Shown: positions 1 to 7,750 of the stretch, one piece after another | Layout of the letters: every line of letters begins with the position of its first letter | Numbering within the stretch: the first letter of the stretch is position 1 | Source: Shewanella gelidimarina | Lineage (GTDB): Bacteria; Pseudomonadota; Gammaproteobacteria; Enterobacterales; Shewanellaceae | DNA: 64,000 bases | Assembly: GCF_023283945.1 (NCBI RefSeq) | Contig: NZ_JAKIKW010000010.1 | Span: forward strand, 1-64,000 | Direction: 5' to 3' | Position numbers and translations under genes: made by a program | Notes under the pieces: model-generated | What the model was told of the DNA's origin: nothing | What the model saw: only the letters and a program-made list of their open reading frames with translations | Database searches by the model: none

Positions 1-1
1 C

Positions 2-229
2 AATGGCATCAAACAGTTTCCATCAGATCAAGCCTGTTTGCAGTGTCATGATGTTGATGACTTAGCAGAGCAAACAGCGCGTAGCGAAGAAGATAAGTGG
101 CAGAATCCACATAACAACCTGCATTACGGTAAAGAGTTACCTTGCCAAGAGTGTCATGGCGAGCATACATCTAAAAAGCCATTATGCAGTAACTGCCATA
201 CTTTTAAGTTTGATAAATTTAAAGAGTAA
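2..229 (+). CDS. Multihaem c-type cytochrome, C-terminal part (5' end outside window)
   Basis: The frame is open from the first bases, so the gene starts before the window and 75 residues are visible. It carries three CxxCH haem c sites (CLQCH, CQECH, CSNCH) and extra histidines (NPHNNLHYG) suited to bis-His ligation. That spacing and the abrupt end after the last haem fit the small periplasmic tetrahaem cytochromes (cytochrome c3-like, PF14537 type) that feed electrons to flavocytochrome reductases in Shewanella. A fourth haem site would lie upstream. Because the chain stops after the last CxxCH, any flavin reductase domain must be a separate gene. It lies about 385 bp upstream of the DMSP lyase on the same strand, but strong terminators separate them. 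The cytochrome call is certain; the reductase partner is inferred. Confidence 0.85.
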   Translation, partial: NGIKQFPSDQACLQCHDVDDLAEQTARSEEDKWQNPHNNLHYGKELPCQECHGEHTSKKPLCSNCHTFKFDKFKE

Positions 230-236
230 ACGGTAA

Positions 237-320
237 ACCACTCATTGTGATGAGTGGTGTTTCATCTCAATTATCCTAATCATTAGGATCAGGCCATGCT
301 ACTCAGTAATGGCCTTTTTT
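237..320 (+). terminator. Three tandem hairpins ending in a T-run (rho-independent terminator)
   Basis: Three perfect stems follow the cytochrome stop codon: ACCACTCAT/ATGAGTGGT at 237-258, ATCCTAA/TTAGGAT at 273-289, and AGGCCAT/ATGGCCT at 291-315. Only the third is followed directly by a run of T (315-320), so it is the likely terminator. The first two may stabilise the 3' end of the cytochrome message. Confidence 0.75.
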
Positions 321-370
321 ATTGAAAGAAAATTTATAAGATCCCTGCAAGTTTCTATAAGTTAATATTA

Positions 371-398
371 GCCTCGCAATTTTATTGCGAGGCTTTTT
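371..398 (+). terminator. Second rho-independent terminator
   Basis: A 10-bp perfect stem GCCTCGCAAT/ATTGCGAGGC with a TTT loop is followed by TTTTT. It doubles the insulation between the cytochrome gene and the DMSP lyase gene. The remaining gap (399-614) is very AT-rich and holds the dddY promoter region. Confidence 0.8.
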
Positions 399-544
399 AT
401 TTGTGTGGATATACATCTATTACTATTAGTAAAGTTTTATTGATTAAGTTCTAATTTAATTAATACAATTAAATTTTGTCATCATATTTTGATTGTGTGA
501 TACAGATGATGATTTTTTTGATAAAAGTTTGTGGTTTAATCATT

Positions 545-562
545 TTTGGAAATGATTCCAAA
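545..562. promoter_or_regulatory. Perfect dyad TTTGGAA-N4-TTCCAAA upstream of dddY
   Basis: A perfect 7-bp inverted repeat with a 4-nt spacer (ATGA) ends about 52 bp before the dddY start codon. A TATAAT hexamer overlaps its right edge (563-568) and another lies at 590-595. The position suits an operator or activator site for one of the two regulators at 3.2-4.8 kb. That assignment is inference. Confidence 0.45.
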
Positions 563-614
563 TATAATATTACGCGGAGTTTTATATTATATAATTAAAC
601 AATAATGGTGATGT

Positions 615-1859
615 ATGAACGGTAAAATAGTATTGGGAGCTTTGCTTCTGTCCAATAGTGTCGCGGCAGCTGAGATTCCAGATTTCTTAGATGCTAATGA
701 GATTAAGTCGGCAAAGTTTAGTTGTTTAGCTGAGCAAGCAAAATATTCTGCTGATGACCAAAAGTATGTCGATATTCTATGGGATGAGACTTTAACCTAT
801 CTAAAAGCTTACGCTATTGCACTGACCAACGATCAAACAAGCGGTTGCCTTAATTCGGACTCGGCTATGATTGACTCGACAGAGGGCGGTCAACGTATGT
901 GCTTGATGGATAGGCGTGATATGAAGTTGATGGTGAAAAACATCTATCAGGTGATTAATAACGCTGATGAGGCAAAAAAGTGCTTTGGTGCACGTGAAGA
1001 CGTTGCTTGGATCTACAATCCAGGTGGTGAGCTAACGGAAAACTCTCCCGTGGCGAAATGGCTGAATCGCACTACTTTTGAGACCTTTTTTAAAGAGAAG
1101 GTCACTAACCCTGAAGTGAAAAAGTTAGGTAAGAGTTTTACCGATAATTTTTACAAGATGGTGACGGGTGATGAAGTCAAAATGCCTGCGGTATTTCCTT
1201 ATGACATTAGCGCTAATGCATTACCTAATTTATGGGCGGCGGCGGGTTGGTTCCCTATGTACGCAGAAGAAAGTAAGCGTAACGATAAGAACTTTAATAA
1301 TATTCGTGGTGGTTATGCATACGCTGAAATATTTGGTCATTGGGGCTTATTACGTATCGATGAAATTAATGGCGAAAAGGTCGGTGCAGAAGTGGGTATG
1401 ACAGTACAATCTGTTGATACCTTGTATCCGTTCCATAATCACGCAATCTCTGAGATGTACTACAACATGCGTGTGCCAGCTTGTACCAATCAGTTCAAAA
1501 CAATGGCTATCCGTGAAGATTCACCTCTTGTTACAACCGTAAAAGAGGATGACAAAATACGTCGAGTGCAATTTGATGAAGGTCAGCATAATTCACAAAC
1601 TATGTGGTTATCAGGTAGCAGCGAACAAGATCCATTGATCTACTTCCACCAGAATACTATCCATGCATTTGATGTTGACGGTAGTTGCGAAGCTAAGCCT
1701 GAAGAGCGCGCTATCGTATCAGTCTGGGCCAGAAGTAACGCGAATGACAAGCGTAATGACTATGGCACAACTTTGCTGTGCGAATCAGCTGAAAATCCGG
1801 GAACACCGGCTAAACGTGGCGAAGTTATTCAGTGTGATTTAACCAAAATTAAATGGTAG
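615..1859 (+). CDS. dddY: Periplasmic cupin-type DMSP lyase DddY
   Basis: DddY cleaves dimethylsulfoniopropionate to dimethyl sulfide and acrylate in the periplasm. The 414-residue protein has a signal peptide (hydrophobic core, cleavage near AAA-E20), an alpha-helical N-terminal part, and a C-terminal cupin. The metal site is visible as H274-x-H276-x3-E280 followed by Tyr282/Tyr283, with His345 or His350 from the second cupin motif as the fourth ligand. Length, secretion and the HNHxxxEMYY motif fit DddY rather than the short cytoplasmic cupins DddL, DddQ or DddW. Eight cysteines could form disulfides. The start at 615 is fixed by an in-frame stop at 609; its ribosome site (GGTGA) is weak. 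A porin-like gene follows. Periplasmic cleavage would explain why no BCCT-type DMSP importer is seen nearby. Identification is by recalled family features, not by search. Confidence 0.85.
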   Translation: MNGKIVLGALLLSNSVAAAEIPDFLDANEIKSAKFSCLAEQAKYSADDQKYVDILWDETLTYLKAYAIALTNDQTSGCLNSDSAMIDSTEGGQRMCLMDRRDMKLMVKNIYQVINNADEAKKCFGAREDVAWIYNPGGELTENSPVAKWLNRTTFETFFKEKVTNPEVKKLGKSFTDNFYKMVTGDEVKMPAVFPYDISANALPNLWAAAGWFPMYAEESKRNDKNFNNIRGGYAYAEIFGHWGLLRIDEINGEKVGAEVGMTVQSVDTLYPFHNHAISEMYYNMRVPACTNQFKTMAIREDSPLVTTVKEDDKIRRVQFDEGQHNSQTMWLSGSSEQDPLIYFHQNTIHAFDVDGSCEAKPEERAIVSVWARSNANDKRNDYGTTLLCESAENPGTPAKRGEVIQCDLTKIKW

Positions 1860-1870
1860 TGATTTAATAT

Positions 1871-1893
1871 GACGATAGATAAAATCTATCGTC
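1871..1893 (+). repeat. Hairpin between dddY and the porin-like gene
   Basis: GACGATAGAT/ATCTATCGTC forms a 10-bp perfect stem with an AAA loop just after the dddY stop. It lacks a real T-run, so it could be a partial terminator or a 3' stabiliser that sets different expression of dddY and the downstream gene. Confidence 0.5.
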
Positions 1894-1977
1894 TATTAAT
1901 TTAATCCCACTGTAGATATAACCCTCTCAATTAATTGTTTAACACTATATTATTTTTTAAATAAAAGGACGTATTCG

Positions 1978-3084
1978 ATGAGCAAGCTAAATATAGCGCT
2001 GACTTTTTCGGCGCTGGTAGCTATTACGAGTAACTTTGCCGTTGCTGATGATTTAAAAGTTGGTGGTTCAGTTCGTGCTAATTACAGTTATAGTGATTAT
2101 TCTGAATCGTCAAAAGATAAAATTGGTGATCTCGACTTTAACTTATTATCCGTTACTTTTTCAGACAAATGGAATGATATTGGCGTTAAAGCTGAATATC
2201 GGTTTTATCAAGGTTATGATTTCTTAAAATATGGTTATGCTTATTGGGATGTCAATGAAGACTTAACGGTTAGCGGCGGCGTTATCAATAAACCTTTTGG
2301 TAATAAGGGCTACGCATCGCATAACTGGTGGTATAGCTTAAACTACTATTTGGGCTTTGAAGACGATTATGGTGTTGGTGTTGCGGCAAAATATCAAAAT
2401 GGTCGTTCACTAACAGAGTTCGCCTTTATTAAGAATGCGGTATATGGCGGCAGTGATCATCGAGATTTTGCGGGTACGGTAGCTAAAGGCACGGTTGATG
2501 GTACGAGTTATAATAACGAAGAAGCTAATACTTTAGCGGCTCGTCAAAGCTTTACGCTTACGGATGGGGAATTGATTACGATAGTGGGTGCATCACTTGA
2601 GTACGGACAACTCTATAACTCAGCGTTTGGTGAAAATGGCGATACTCTTAATTATGCTGCACACCTTGATATGAGTTATGACGGATGGGGCCTTCAAGCA
2701 CAATATTTAGCTTATGATTATGATCAATATGACGATGGTCAAATTGATCCGAATAAGATTGGTATGGGCATGTTAGATGGATTTTTTGAAGTTGCTAGCA
2801 AAGGTAATATCTATACCGCTAACTTATCAAAAAACATCACAACTTCATGGGGAAGCTACACGCTCTATAATGACTTTAGTATGGTACAGCCAGATGTTGA
2901 AGCGTTTGATGACTCATTGCTAAATACAACGGGTGTGTCATTAGCATATGGTCCAGTCTTTGTTTATGTTGATTATTATATGGCTAAAAACGTCTTATGG
3001 TTGGGTGGCAACAGCTTGGGGTTAATCCAAGCTGATGACGATTGGGATCAACGATTTAATATCAACTTCGCTTACTACTTCTAG
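1978..3084 (+). CDS. Outer-membrane porin-like beta-barrel protein
   Basis: The 368-residue protein has a signal peptide (cleavage near AVA-D24) and alternating aromatic and polar strands throughout. It ends in the aromatic pattern NFAYYF typical of BAM-assembled barrels. It resembles phosphate-selective or general porins of Shewanella, without a family motif that fixes the substrate. A good ribosome site (AAAAGGA at 1963-1969) precedes the ATG. The gene follows dddY by 118 bp on the same strand. From context I infer that it lets DMSP, or acrylate, cross the outer membrane to reach periplasmic DddY. It could equally be a general anaerobic porin. The barrel fold is well supported; the solute is not. 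Confidence 0.75.
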   Translation: MSKLNIALTFSALVAITSNFAVADDLKVGGSVRANYSYSDYSESSKDKIGDLDFNLLSVTFSDKWNDIGVKAEYRFYQGYDFLKYGYAYWDVNEDLTVSGGVINKPFGNKGYASHNWWYSLNYYLGFEDDYGVGVAAKYQNGRSLTEFAFIKNAVYGGSDHRDFAGTVAKGTVDGTSYNNEEANTLAARQSFTLTDGELITIVGASLEYGQLYNSAFGENGDTLNYAAHLDMSYDGWGLQAQYLAYDYDQYDDGQIDPNKIGMGMLDGFFEVASKGNIYTANLSKNITTSWGSYTLYNDFSMVQPDVEAFDDSLLNTTGVSLAYGPVFVYVDYYMAKNVLWLGGNSLGLIQADDDWDQRFNINFAYYF

Positions 3085-3120
3085 TGGCTTGCTCACTGTA
3101 GGTTAATTTAAAAACCTAAA

Positions 3121-3150
3121 AAAATGCCAACAATATTGTTGGCATTTTTT
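3121..3150. terminator. Bidirectional terminator
   Basis: A 13-bp perfect stem AAATGCCAACAAT/ATTGTTGGCATTT carries T-runs on both strands. It separates the plus-strand porin gene from the convergent minus-strand LysR gene. Confidence 0.85.
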
Positions 3151-3173
3151 GTTTAACAGATTTGAAGCCGTGG

Positions 3174-4061
3174 TTAATTGGGATTGACAGTTTGAGTGAC
3201 TTCACCCAAGTCAGTTACGTTGGCTTTTATTAAGTTAATTAATTGATTTGTCGCCTCAGTTTGTGTCTCTGGATTGAGATACAAGGACTCATTGAAAATC
3301 GGCAGTGGCGGAATATTGTGTTCAATAGGATCGATGATTTGCATCTTGTCACTAATTCGAAATTCGGCAACGGGGGCGATCACTAAGTCATTTTCGACCG
3401 CCATACATATTGCTGCTGGCGATGGGGTTGACAGTAATACACTCATTGGACGCATGGATATTCTATGGTTGGCAAAAACCTGTGCGCGAATGGGACAGTT
3501 CTCAGGATACAAAGCCATAGGCACGGTTTCCCGTTTATGGGCATTGCCCTCTTTTGCCGCAACCCAATGAAAACGACGTTCAAATAGCAGTTCACCATGG
3601 CCTGCTGCGGGTGCTTGCCAGTGAGTCGCAACAATGACATCGAATTCACCGTTGTGCAGTCGTTTATAAAGATTGCCACTTACATCGGTATCGATGACTA
3701 GCTCGATGCAAGTAAACTCCCGAATAAACTCCAGTAAACAACTGCTGAGATAACGGTTAATGTAATCTGTCGGCACGCCTAGTCGTATCACTTCACGGTT
3801 TTGACAATCCTTTAGTTCATCAAGAGCTTGTGAGCTGAGCTGCATCATCTTATAAGCGTAGTTAAGCAACGTCTTACCAGACTCAGTTAGCGTGACGCCT
3901 TTGTTATCTCTGAGTAACAAAGGTTGACCCACACTCTCTTCTAGCTTTTTGATTTGTAAGCTAATAGTTGATTGTGTGCGGCAAAGTTTATCCGCCGCCT
4001 TGGAAAGGTTTCCACATTCAGCTACCGCAATAAAGCTTTCTAACAATTCAATTTTTAACAT
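3174..4061 (-). CDS. LysR-family transcriptional regulator
   Basis: The 295-residue protein has the LysR layout. An N-terminal winged helix-turn-helix occupies residues 1-60 (ESFIAVAECGNLSKAADKL, then TQSTISLQIKKLEESVG), followed by a periplasmic-binding-like effector domain from about residue 90. It faces dddY and the porin gene convergently and is divergent from the TetR gene at 4183, with 121 bp between. In Alcaligenes a LysR gene (dddZ) neighbours dddY, as I recall, so control by DMSP or acrylate is plausible. The ligand and target cannot be read from the sequence. Confidence 0.85.
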   Translation of the reverse strand: MLKIELLESFIAVAECGNLSKAADKLCRTQSTISLQIKKLEESVGQPLLLRDNKGVTLTESGKTLLNYAYKMMQLSSQALDELKDCQNREVIRLGVPTDYINRYLSSCLLEFIREFTCIELVIDTDVSGNLYKRLHNGEFDVIVATHWQAPAAGHGELLFERRFHWVAAKEGNAHKRETVPMALYPENCPIRAQVFANHRISMRPMSVLLSTPSPAAICMAVENDLVIAPVAEFRISDKMQIIDPIEHNIPPLPIFNESLYLNPETQTEATNQLINLIKANVTDLGEVTQTVNPN

Positions 4062-4182
4062 GGGCTATTGAGTTTATTCATAGTGGTATCAGTATTACTC
4101 AATACCGCCGTAAGTCCTAGGCTGCTATGTTATGAATGTGAAGTTTATTTAAACTAATTGTTAGATTCGTGAAGAGGTCGAC

Positions 4183-4830
4183 ATGAGTAATTGGCAACAA
4201 CGAGAAAGCTACTTAACTGACGTTGCGGAGCGATGCCTGCGTGGCCATAAAAGTTTTGACTTACGGCGTTCTCATTTGGTTGAAGCTAGTCAGATCTCTA
4301 AAGGCACAATCTATAATCATTTTCCAAGTGAAGCGGATTTAATGGTGACGGTGGCGACGGCACACTTTAAAAAGCGTTTAGAAAGAGCCGCTATCGACGA
4401 GAGCCAATATCAAGACTGTTTAACGCGTTTTTTGATGCACCATTGCTGGGGTATACGTGACGACCTCTTATATAATCGTTTTATTATTTCGAGAGTGATG
4501 CCAAATTCTGAACTCCTTGAGCAAGCAACTGACGATAATCGTTGTGCTTTTGAACAAGCTTATAACGATTATATTCAATGGAACCATCGACTAATAAAGG
4601 CCGTTGGTATTGTTGAAGGTTTTAATCGAGCAGAGCTGGTGGCCAATTATTTACGCGGCGCACATATTAATTGTGATGATGCGGGTAAGCACTACAATGA
4701 CGCTAACTTATACCATCAGTTTAGTTACGCATTGGCACAATTAATGGGACACTCAGATAAGCGGATCCCCAAGCTGAGCGACTATATAAACTGGCTTGCG
4801 TCATTAGAAGTGACCGCAAGCGCGGCTTAG
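4183..4830 (+). CDS. TetR/AcrR-family transcriptional regulator
   Basis: The 215-residue protein has a TetR-type helix-turn-helix near residues 25-55 (VEASQISKGTIYNHFPSEADLM), then an all-helical ligand domain without recognisable binding residues. A ribosome site (GAAGAGG) precedes the ATG. It is divergent from the LysR gene and follows the dddY-porin unit. Convergent cpxA lies 32 bp downstream, and an imperfect hairpin (CCATACCCAAGTCATTTGGG) fills that gap. The regulated genes are unknown. Confidence 0.8.
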   Translation: MSNWQQRESYLTDVAERCLRGHKSFDLRRSHLVEASQISKGTIYNHFPSEADLMVTVATAHFKKRLERAAIDESQYQDCLTRFLMHHCWGIRDDLLYNRFIISRVMPNSELLEQATDDNRCAFEQAYNDYIQWNHRLIKAVGIVEGFNRAELVANYLRGAHINCDDAGKHYNDANLYHQFSYALAQLMGHSDKRIPKLSDYINWLASLEVTASAA

Positions 4831-4862
4831 TCCATACCCAAGTCATTTGGGCATGGTCTCGT

Positions 4863-6233
4863 TTACGCCAAGGGCAATGTTATGGTGATTTTAAGACCCG
4901 TGGGGGAGCAGTTTTCAGCTTTTATCTGACCTTGATGCGCAGTCACCGCAGCTTCAGCAATCGCTAAGCCTAAGCCCCATCCGCCAGACTCTCTATCTCT
5001 TGCAGATTGCGGACGATAGAAGGGTTTAAAAATAGCTTCTAAGTCGGCAGTATCTGGGATCCCGGGTCCATCATCGATAATTTCAAGTTTAATTAATTGA
5101 CCTGTAATTGAAGCTTGAATAGTAATTTGTGAAGTTGCATATCGAATCGCATTACGCAGCAAGTTCTCTACCGCCCTAGACAGTGGCCTAGGGTAAAGCG
5201 GCACTCGTATCGATTCATCAATGTCGATATGCAGTAGCTTATTTTGCTGCTGAGCCTCAAAATCGGCGTCATCCAGCACCTGACTTAAGGCCTCTGCAAG
5301 CTCTAAGTTGTGCTTAGATTCGCTGGCATTGAGCTTAACCCGCGACAGTTCTAATAACTCGGCAATCATCTGTTCCAACAGATCCGCTTCGTACTCTATT
5401 CGTTGTGTCTCTTGGGTTTCTTGACCTTTTTTACGGCTTAGCGCCAGTGACAGCTTGAGCCTAGTCAGGGGCGTTCTGAGTTCATGTGAGATATCGCTTA
5501 TCAATCGCTGTTGGCTTTTGACCATATCTTCAACAGAATCAGCCATCCCGTTAAATGCTTGAGCAAGCTGTCCAATTTCATCATTACGCTTGGCTGTTGC
5601 ACTGTCGACACGGCTGCTTAAATCACCATTAGCTAAGGCGTCAGCACTGCTTTTTAGTGAGCGTAATGGTTTGCCTAGATGCCAGGCAAAAAGCCCGCAG
5701 AGCAAGCCTGACAATAAAATTGCAATGCTTAAGGTGAGGATTTTGTTATCAATAAAAAAGAAAAACCAAGGTCGAGGGTGATGCTCGGGTAAACGACCAT
5801 ATAAAGCGTATTGCTTACCTTCTGCTGTAAACTCATATGGACCAAATAATAGCTCATCTCTGAATTGATGCTTTATTGGTTTACCGGCTTCATCAGCCAT
5901 CAGCATAAACCGACGTAGTGCTCGTGAAGGCTTATGAGTATTGAGCACTCGTGAGTTTTCATCGACAAGGTAGATCCTTACCGGGCGACCATCTCTCTGT
6001 TTGAAGCGGCTCAAGCGCTTCATCCTATCGGGCTGCATGACTTGGGGGGAGTCAATGATCTTCTGTGCCAGCTTTGCCAACATGCTCTCGAGGCGAGGAG
6101 GTAACTCTGACTGGTCATGGTTTTGCTGTAATAGCGGCAATAAACCGATGAGGGCTATGATCAATGAGCTACATAGCCAAAAGCCGAGCAGTAACTTTAC
6201 AAAAATATTGTTGGGGCTTTTTCTCAATGACAT
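4863..6233 (-). CDS. cpxA: Envelope-stress sensor histidine kinase CpxA
   Basis: CpxA senses envelope protein damage and phosphorylates CpxR. The 456 residues contain TM1 (about 11-33), a periplasmic loop, TM2 (about 156-184), a HAMP linker (185-240), a HisKA dimerisation helix with phospho-acceptor His250 (DISHELRTPLTRLK), and an HATPase_c domain with its N-box (ENLLRNAIRYA) and G-boxes (DDGPGIP, GWGLGLA). The start codon abuts the cpxR stop codon (TAA then ATG), so the pair is translationally coupled. The divergent cpxP-like gene supports the name. Confidence 0.88.
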   Translation of the reverse strand: MSLRKSPNNIFVKLLLGFWLCSSLIIALIGLLPLLQQNHDQSELPPRLESMLAKLAQKIIDSPQVMQPDRMKRLSRFKQRDGRPVRIYLVDENSRVLNTHKPSRALRRFMLMADEAGKPIKHQFRDELLFGPYEFTAEGKQYALYGRLPEHHPRPWFFFFIDNKILTLSIAILLSGLLCGLFAWHLGKPLRSLKSSADALANGDLSSRVDSATAKRNDEIGQLAQAFNGMADSVEDMVKSQQRLISDISHELRTPLTRLKLSLALSRKKGQETQETQRIEYEADLLEQMIAELLELSRVKLNASESKHNLELAEALSQVLDDADFEAQQQNKLLHIDIDESIRVPLYPRPLSRAVENLLRNAIRYATSQITIQASITGQLIKLEIIDDGPGIPDTADLEAIFKPFYRPQSARDRESGGWGLGLAIAEAAVTAHQGQIKAENCSPTGLKITITLPLA

Positions 6234-6917
6234 TTATGGTAACCAGATATAACCTTTGCCACGAATCGTTTTAACGCGTGGACGACCATCAATACGTTCA
6301 GGCATCTTTTTACGTAAGTTAGACAGATGCATGTCTAAACTACGATCAAATGGCATCAGCTTCTTTCCCAGCACTTTTTCACTGAGTGTCTCTTTAGACG
6401 CTAGCTCACCAGCATGTTGTACTAACTCAAACAGCAAACTAAATTCAGTTCCGGTCAGAATGATAAGCAGTTCCTGACAATGCACCTCTTGACGAGCAGG
6501 ATCTAAACTGAGATCACCAAAGGACTGTATTGTTTGAATATTGTCATTAGGTTTAATATTCGTGCGTCTGATAATAGCGCGGATACGTGCGACGAGTTCG
6601 CGGTCATTGAATGGTTTAGGGAGGTAGTCATCTGCGCCAATCTCAAGGCCAACGACTCTGTCTATTTCATCGCCTCGTGCCGTTAACATCAATACCGGAG
6701 TTTGCTTCTTGGTACGCAGTGCACGTAATACTTCAAAACCATTGAGTTTAGGTAGCATCACATCGAGCAAGATGAGGTCAAATGTTTGTTGTAATGCGAG
6801 ATTGAGTCCCGCCTGGCCATCATGGGCTAATGTCAGTTCAAACCCTTCTAGTTCTAATAGTTGTGCCAGTAATTCAGAAAGACCTAAGTCATCATCTATC
6901 AACAGTATACGGCTCAT
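6234..6917 (-). CDS. cpxR: Response regulator CpxR (OmpR family)
   Basis: The protein has a receiver domain with acidic pocket DDD (8-10), phospho-acceptor Asp52 (LLDVMLPK) and the KPF motif, then an OmpR-type winged-helix domain ending in IRGKGYIW. It closely follows E. coli CpxR in the receiver, including the stretch GADDYLPKPFNDRELVARIR. I place the start at 6917 (MSRILLIDDD): an AAGGG ribosome site lies about 7 nt upstream and family members begin there. A TTG at 6941 would add eight poorly conserved residues. It is divergent from cpxP and carries a CpxR box in the shared promoter. Confidence 0.92.
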   Translation of the reverse strand: MSRILLIDDDLGLSELLAQLLELEGFELTLAHDGQAGLNLALQQTFDLILLDVMLPKLNGFEVLRALRTKKQTPVLMLTARGDEIDRVVGLEIGADDYLPKPFNDRELVARIRAIIRRTNIKPNDNIQTIQSFGDLSLDPARQEVHCQELLIILTGTEFSLLFELVQHAGELASKETLSEKVLGKKLMPFDRSLDMHLSNLRKKMPERIDGRPRVKTIRGKGYIWLP

Positions 6918-7044
6918 GCTAACCCTTTTTATTGCGCTCAATATCAGGAGTATACCTTGTTTGATGTCAATTGCTGTTTAGCAGTGTAATTCAATGTAAA
7001 GGTCATTTATTCATGTCGTCGGCATTTAGGTTTACTGCGTCAGC

Positions 7045-7059
7045 TTTACAGTGTTTTAC
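7045..7059 (-). promoter_or_regulatory. Consensus CpxR box (GTAAA-N5-GTAAA)
   Basis: On the minus strand this reads GTAAA-ACACT-GTAAA, an exact match to the CpxR consensus tandem repeat. It lies in the 240-bp region between divergent cpxR and cpxP and could serve both. A second dyad, CGCTTAC (7074-7080) and GTAAGCG (7099-7105), lies between the box and cpxP and contains further GTAA half sites. Confidence 0.75.
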
Positions 7060-7157
7060 GTAAGCTAAACCCTCGCTTACATTGCAATGGTTACACTGGT
7101 AAGCGTCGAAAACAGCTTAGCGTAACCACGCTAAATCGAATTGAGAAGAGGCAGTAT

Positions 7158-7643
7158 ATGAAAAAGAATACTTTAAAAGCAGGATTATTGGCGCTAGTGG
7201 CAAGTACCACATTACTCACTGTTACAGTGCGTGCCGCGGATGAACAGTCTGAACAGAATAACCAGCACGAGCATCATCAGATGAAAGGAGAGCGCGGCGG
7301 GCATCATGATAAAATGCGTAAGATGTTCCGCGGTTTAGATTTATCTGATGAACAAAAAACGCAAGTGAAGCTCATATTGAGTTCGCATCGTGAAGAGATG
7401 GTGTTAAACCGTCCATCGAAAGAGGAGCGCACAGCGCAAAAAGCACAGATGCTAGATTTTATCACTGCTGCGACTTTCAACGAGGCAGAAGTTAAACAAG
7501 CACTGGCTGCGAAACAAGAAGATCGTCAGCAAAAAGCGGTCAATATGATGAAACTGCAAAACGAGGTTTATCAATTGCTGACACCTGAGCAGCAACAGAA
7601 ATTTAAGCAACGTTTTGCAAAGAACAAACACCACAAAAGATGA
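7158..7643 (+). CDS. cpxP: Periplasmic CpxP/Spy-family protein
   Basis: The 161-residue protein has a signal peptide (cleavage near VRA-A27), a His-rich segment (residues 36-55), and a helical body with two LTxxQ-type motifs (LSDEQKTQVK and LTPEQQQKFK). These motifs define the CpxP/Spy family, which are cradle-shaped periplasmic chaperones and, in CpxP, inhibitors of CpxA. Position divergent from cpxRA behind a consensus CpxR box favours CpxP over Spy. The His-rich stretch suggests metal binding, and the metal exporter gene fieF follows on the same strand. Confidence 0.85.
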   Translation: MKKNTLKAGLLALVASTTLLTVTVRAADEQSEQNNQHEHHQMKGERGGHHDKMRKMFRGLDLSDEQKTQVKLILSSHREEMVLNRPSKEERTAQKAQMLDFITAATFNEAEVKQALAAKQEDRQQKAVNMMKLQNEVYQLLTPEQQQKFKQRFAKNKHHKR

Positions 7644-7750
7644 TTTACATAATATCGTCATTAAACATGAGGGGATTCATCAGTTTTCCCCCTCAGTTTG
7701 ATATAAACTTAAGATCTGGACTTCCCTTACTTTACTCGTAAACAGATCTT

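Noticed and set aside
491-511. Possible CRP or FNR site upstream of dddY
   Set aside because: TGTGA at 496-500 has no matching right half, and no TTGAT-N4-ATCAA dyad is present.
4085-4106. GGTAT/ATACC dyad between the LysR and TetR genes
   Set aside because: Only the outer five bases are symmetric, so the site is not above what chance would give in AT-rich DNA.
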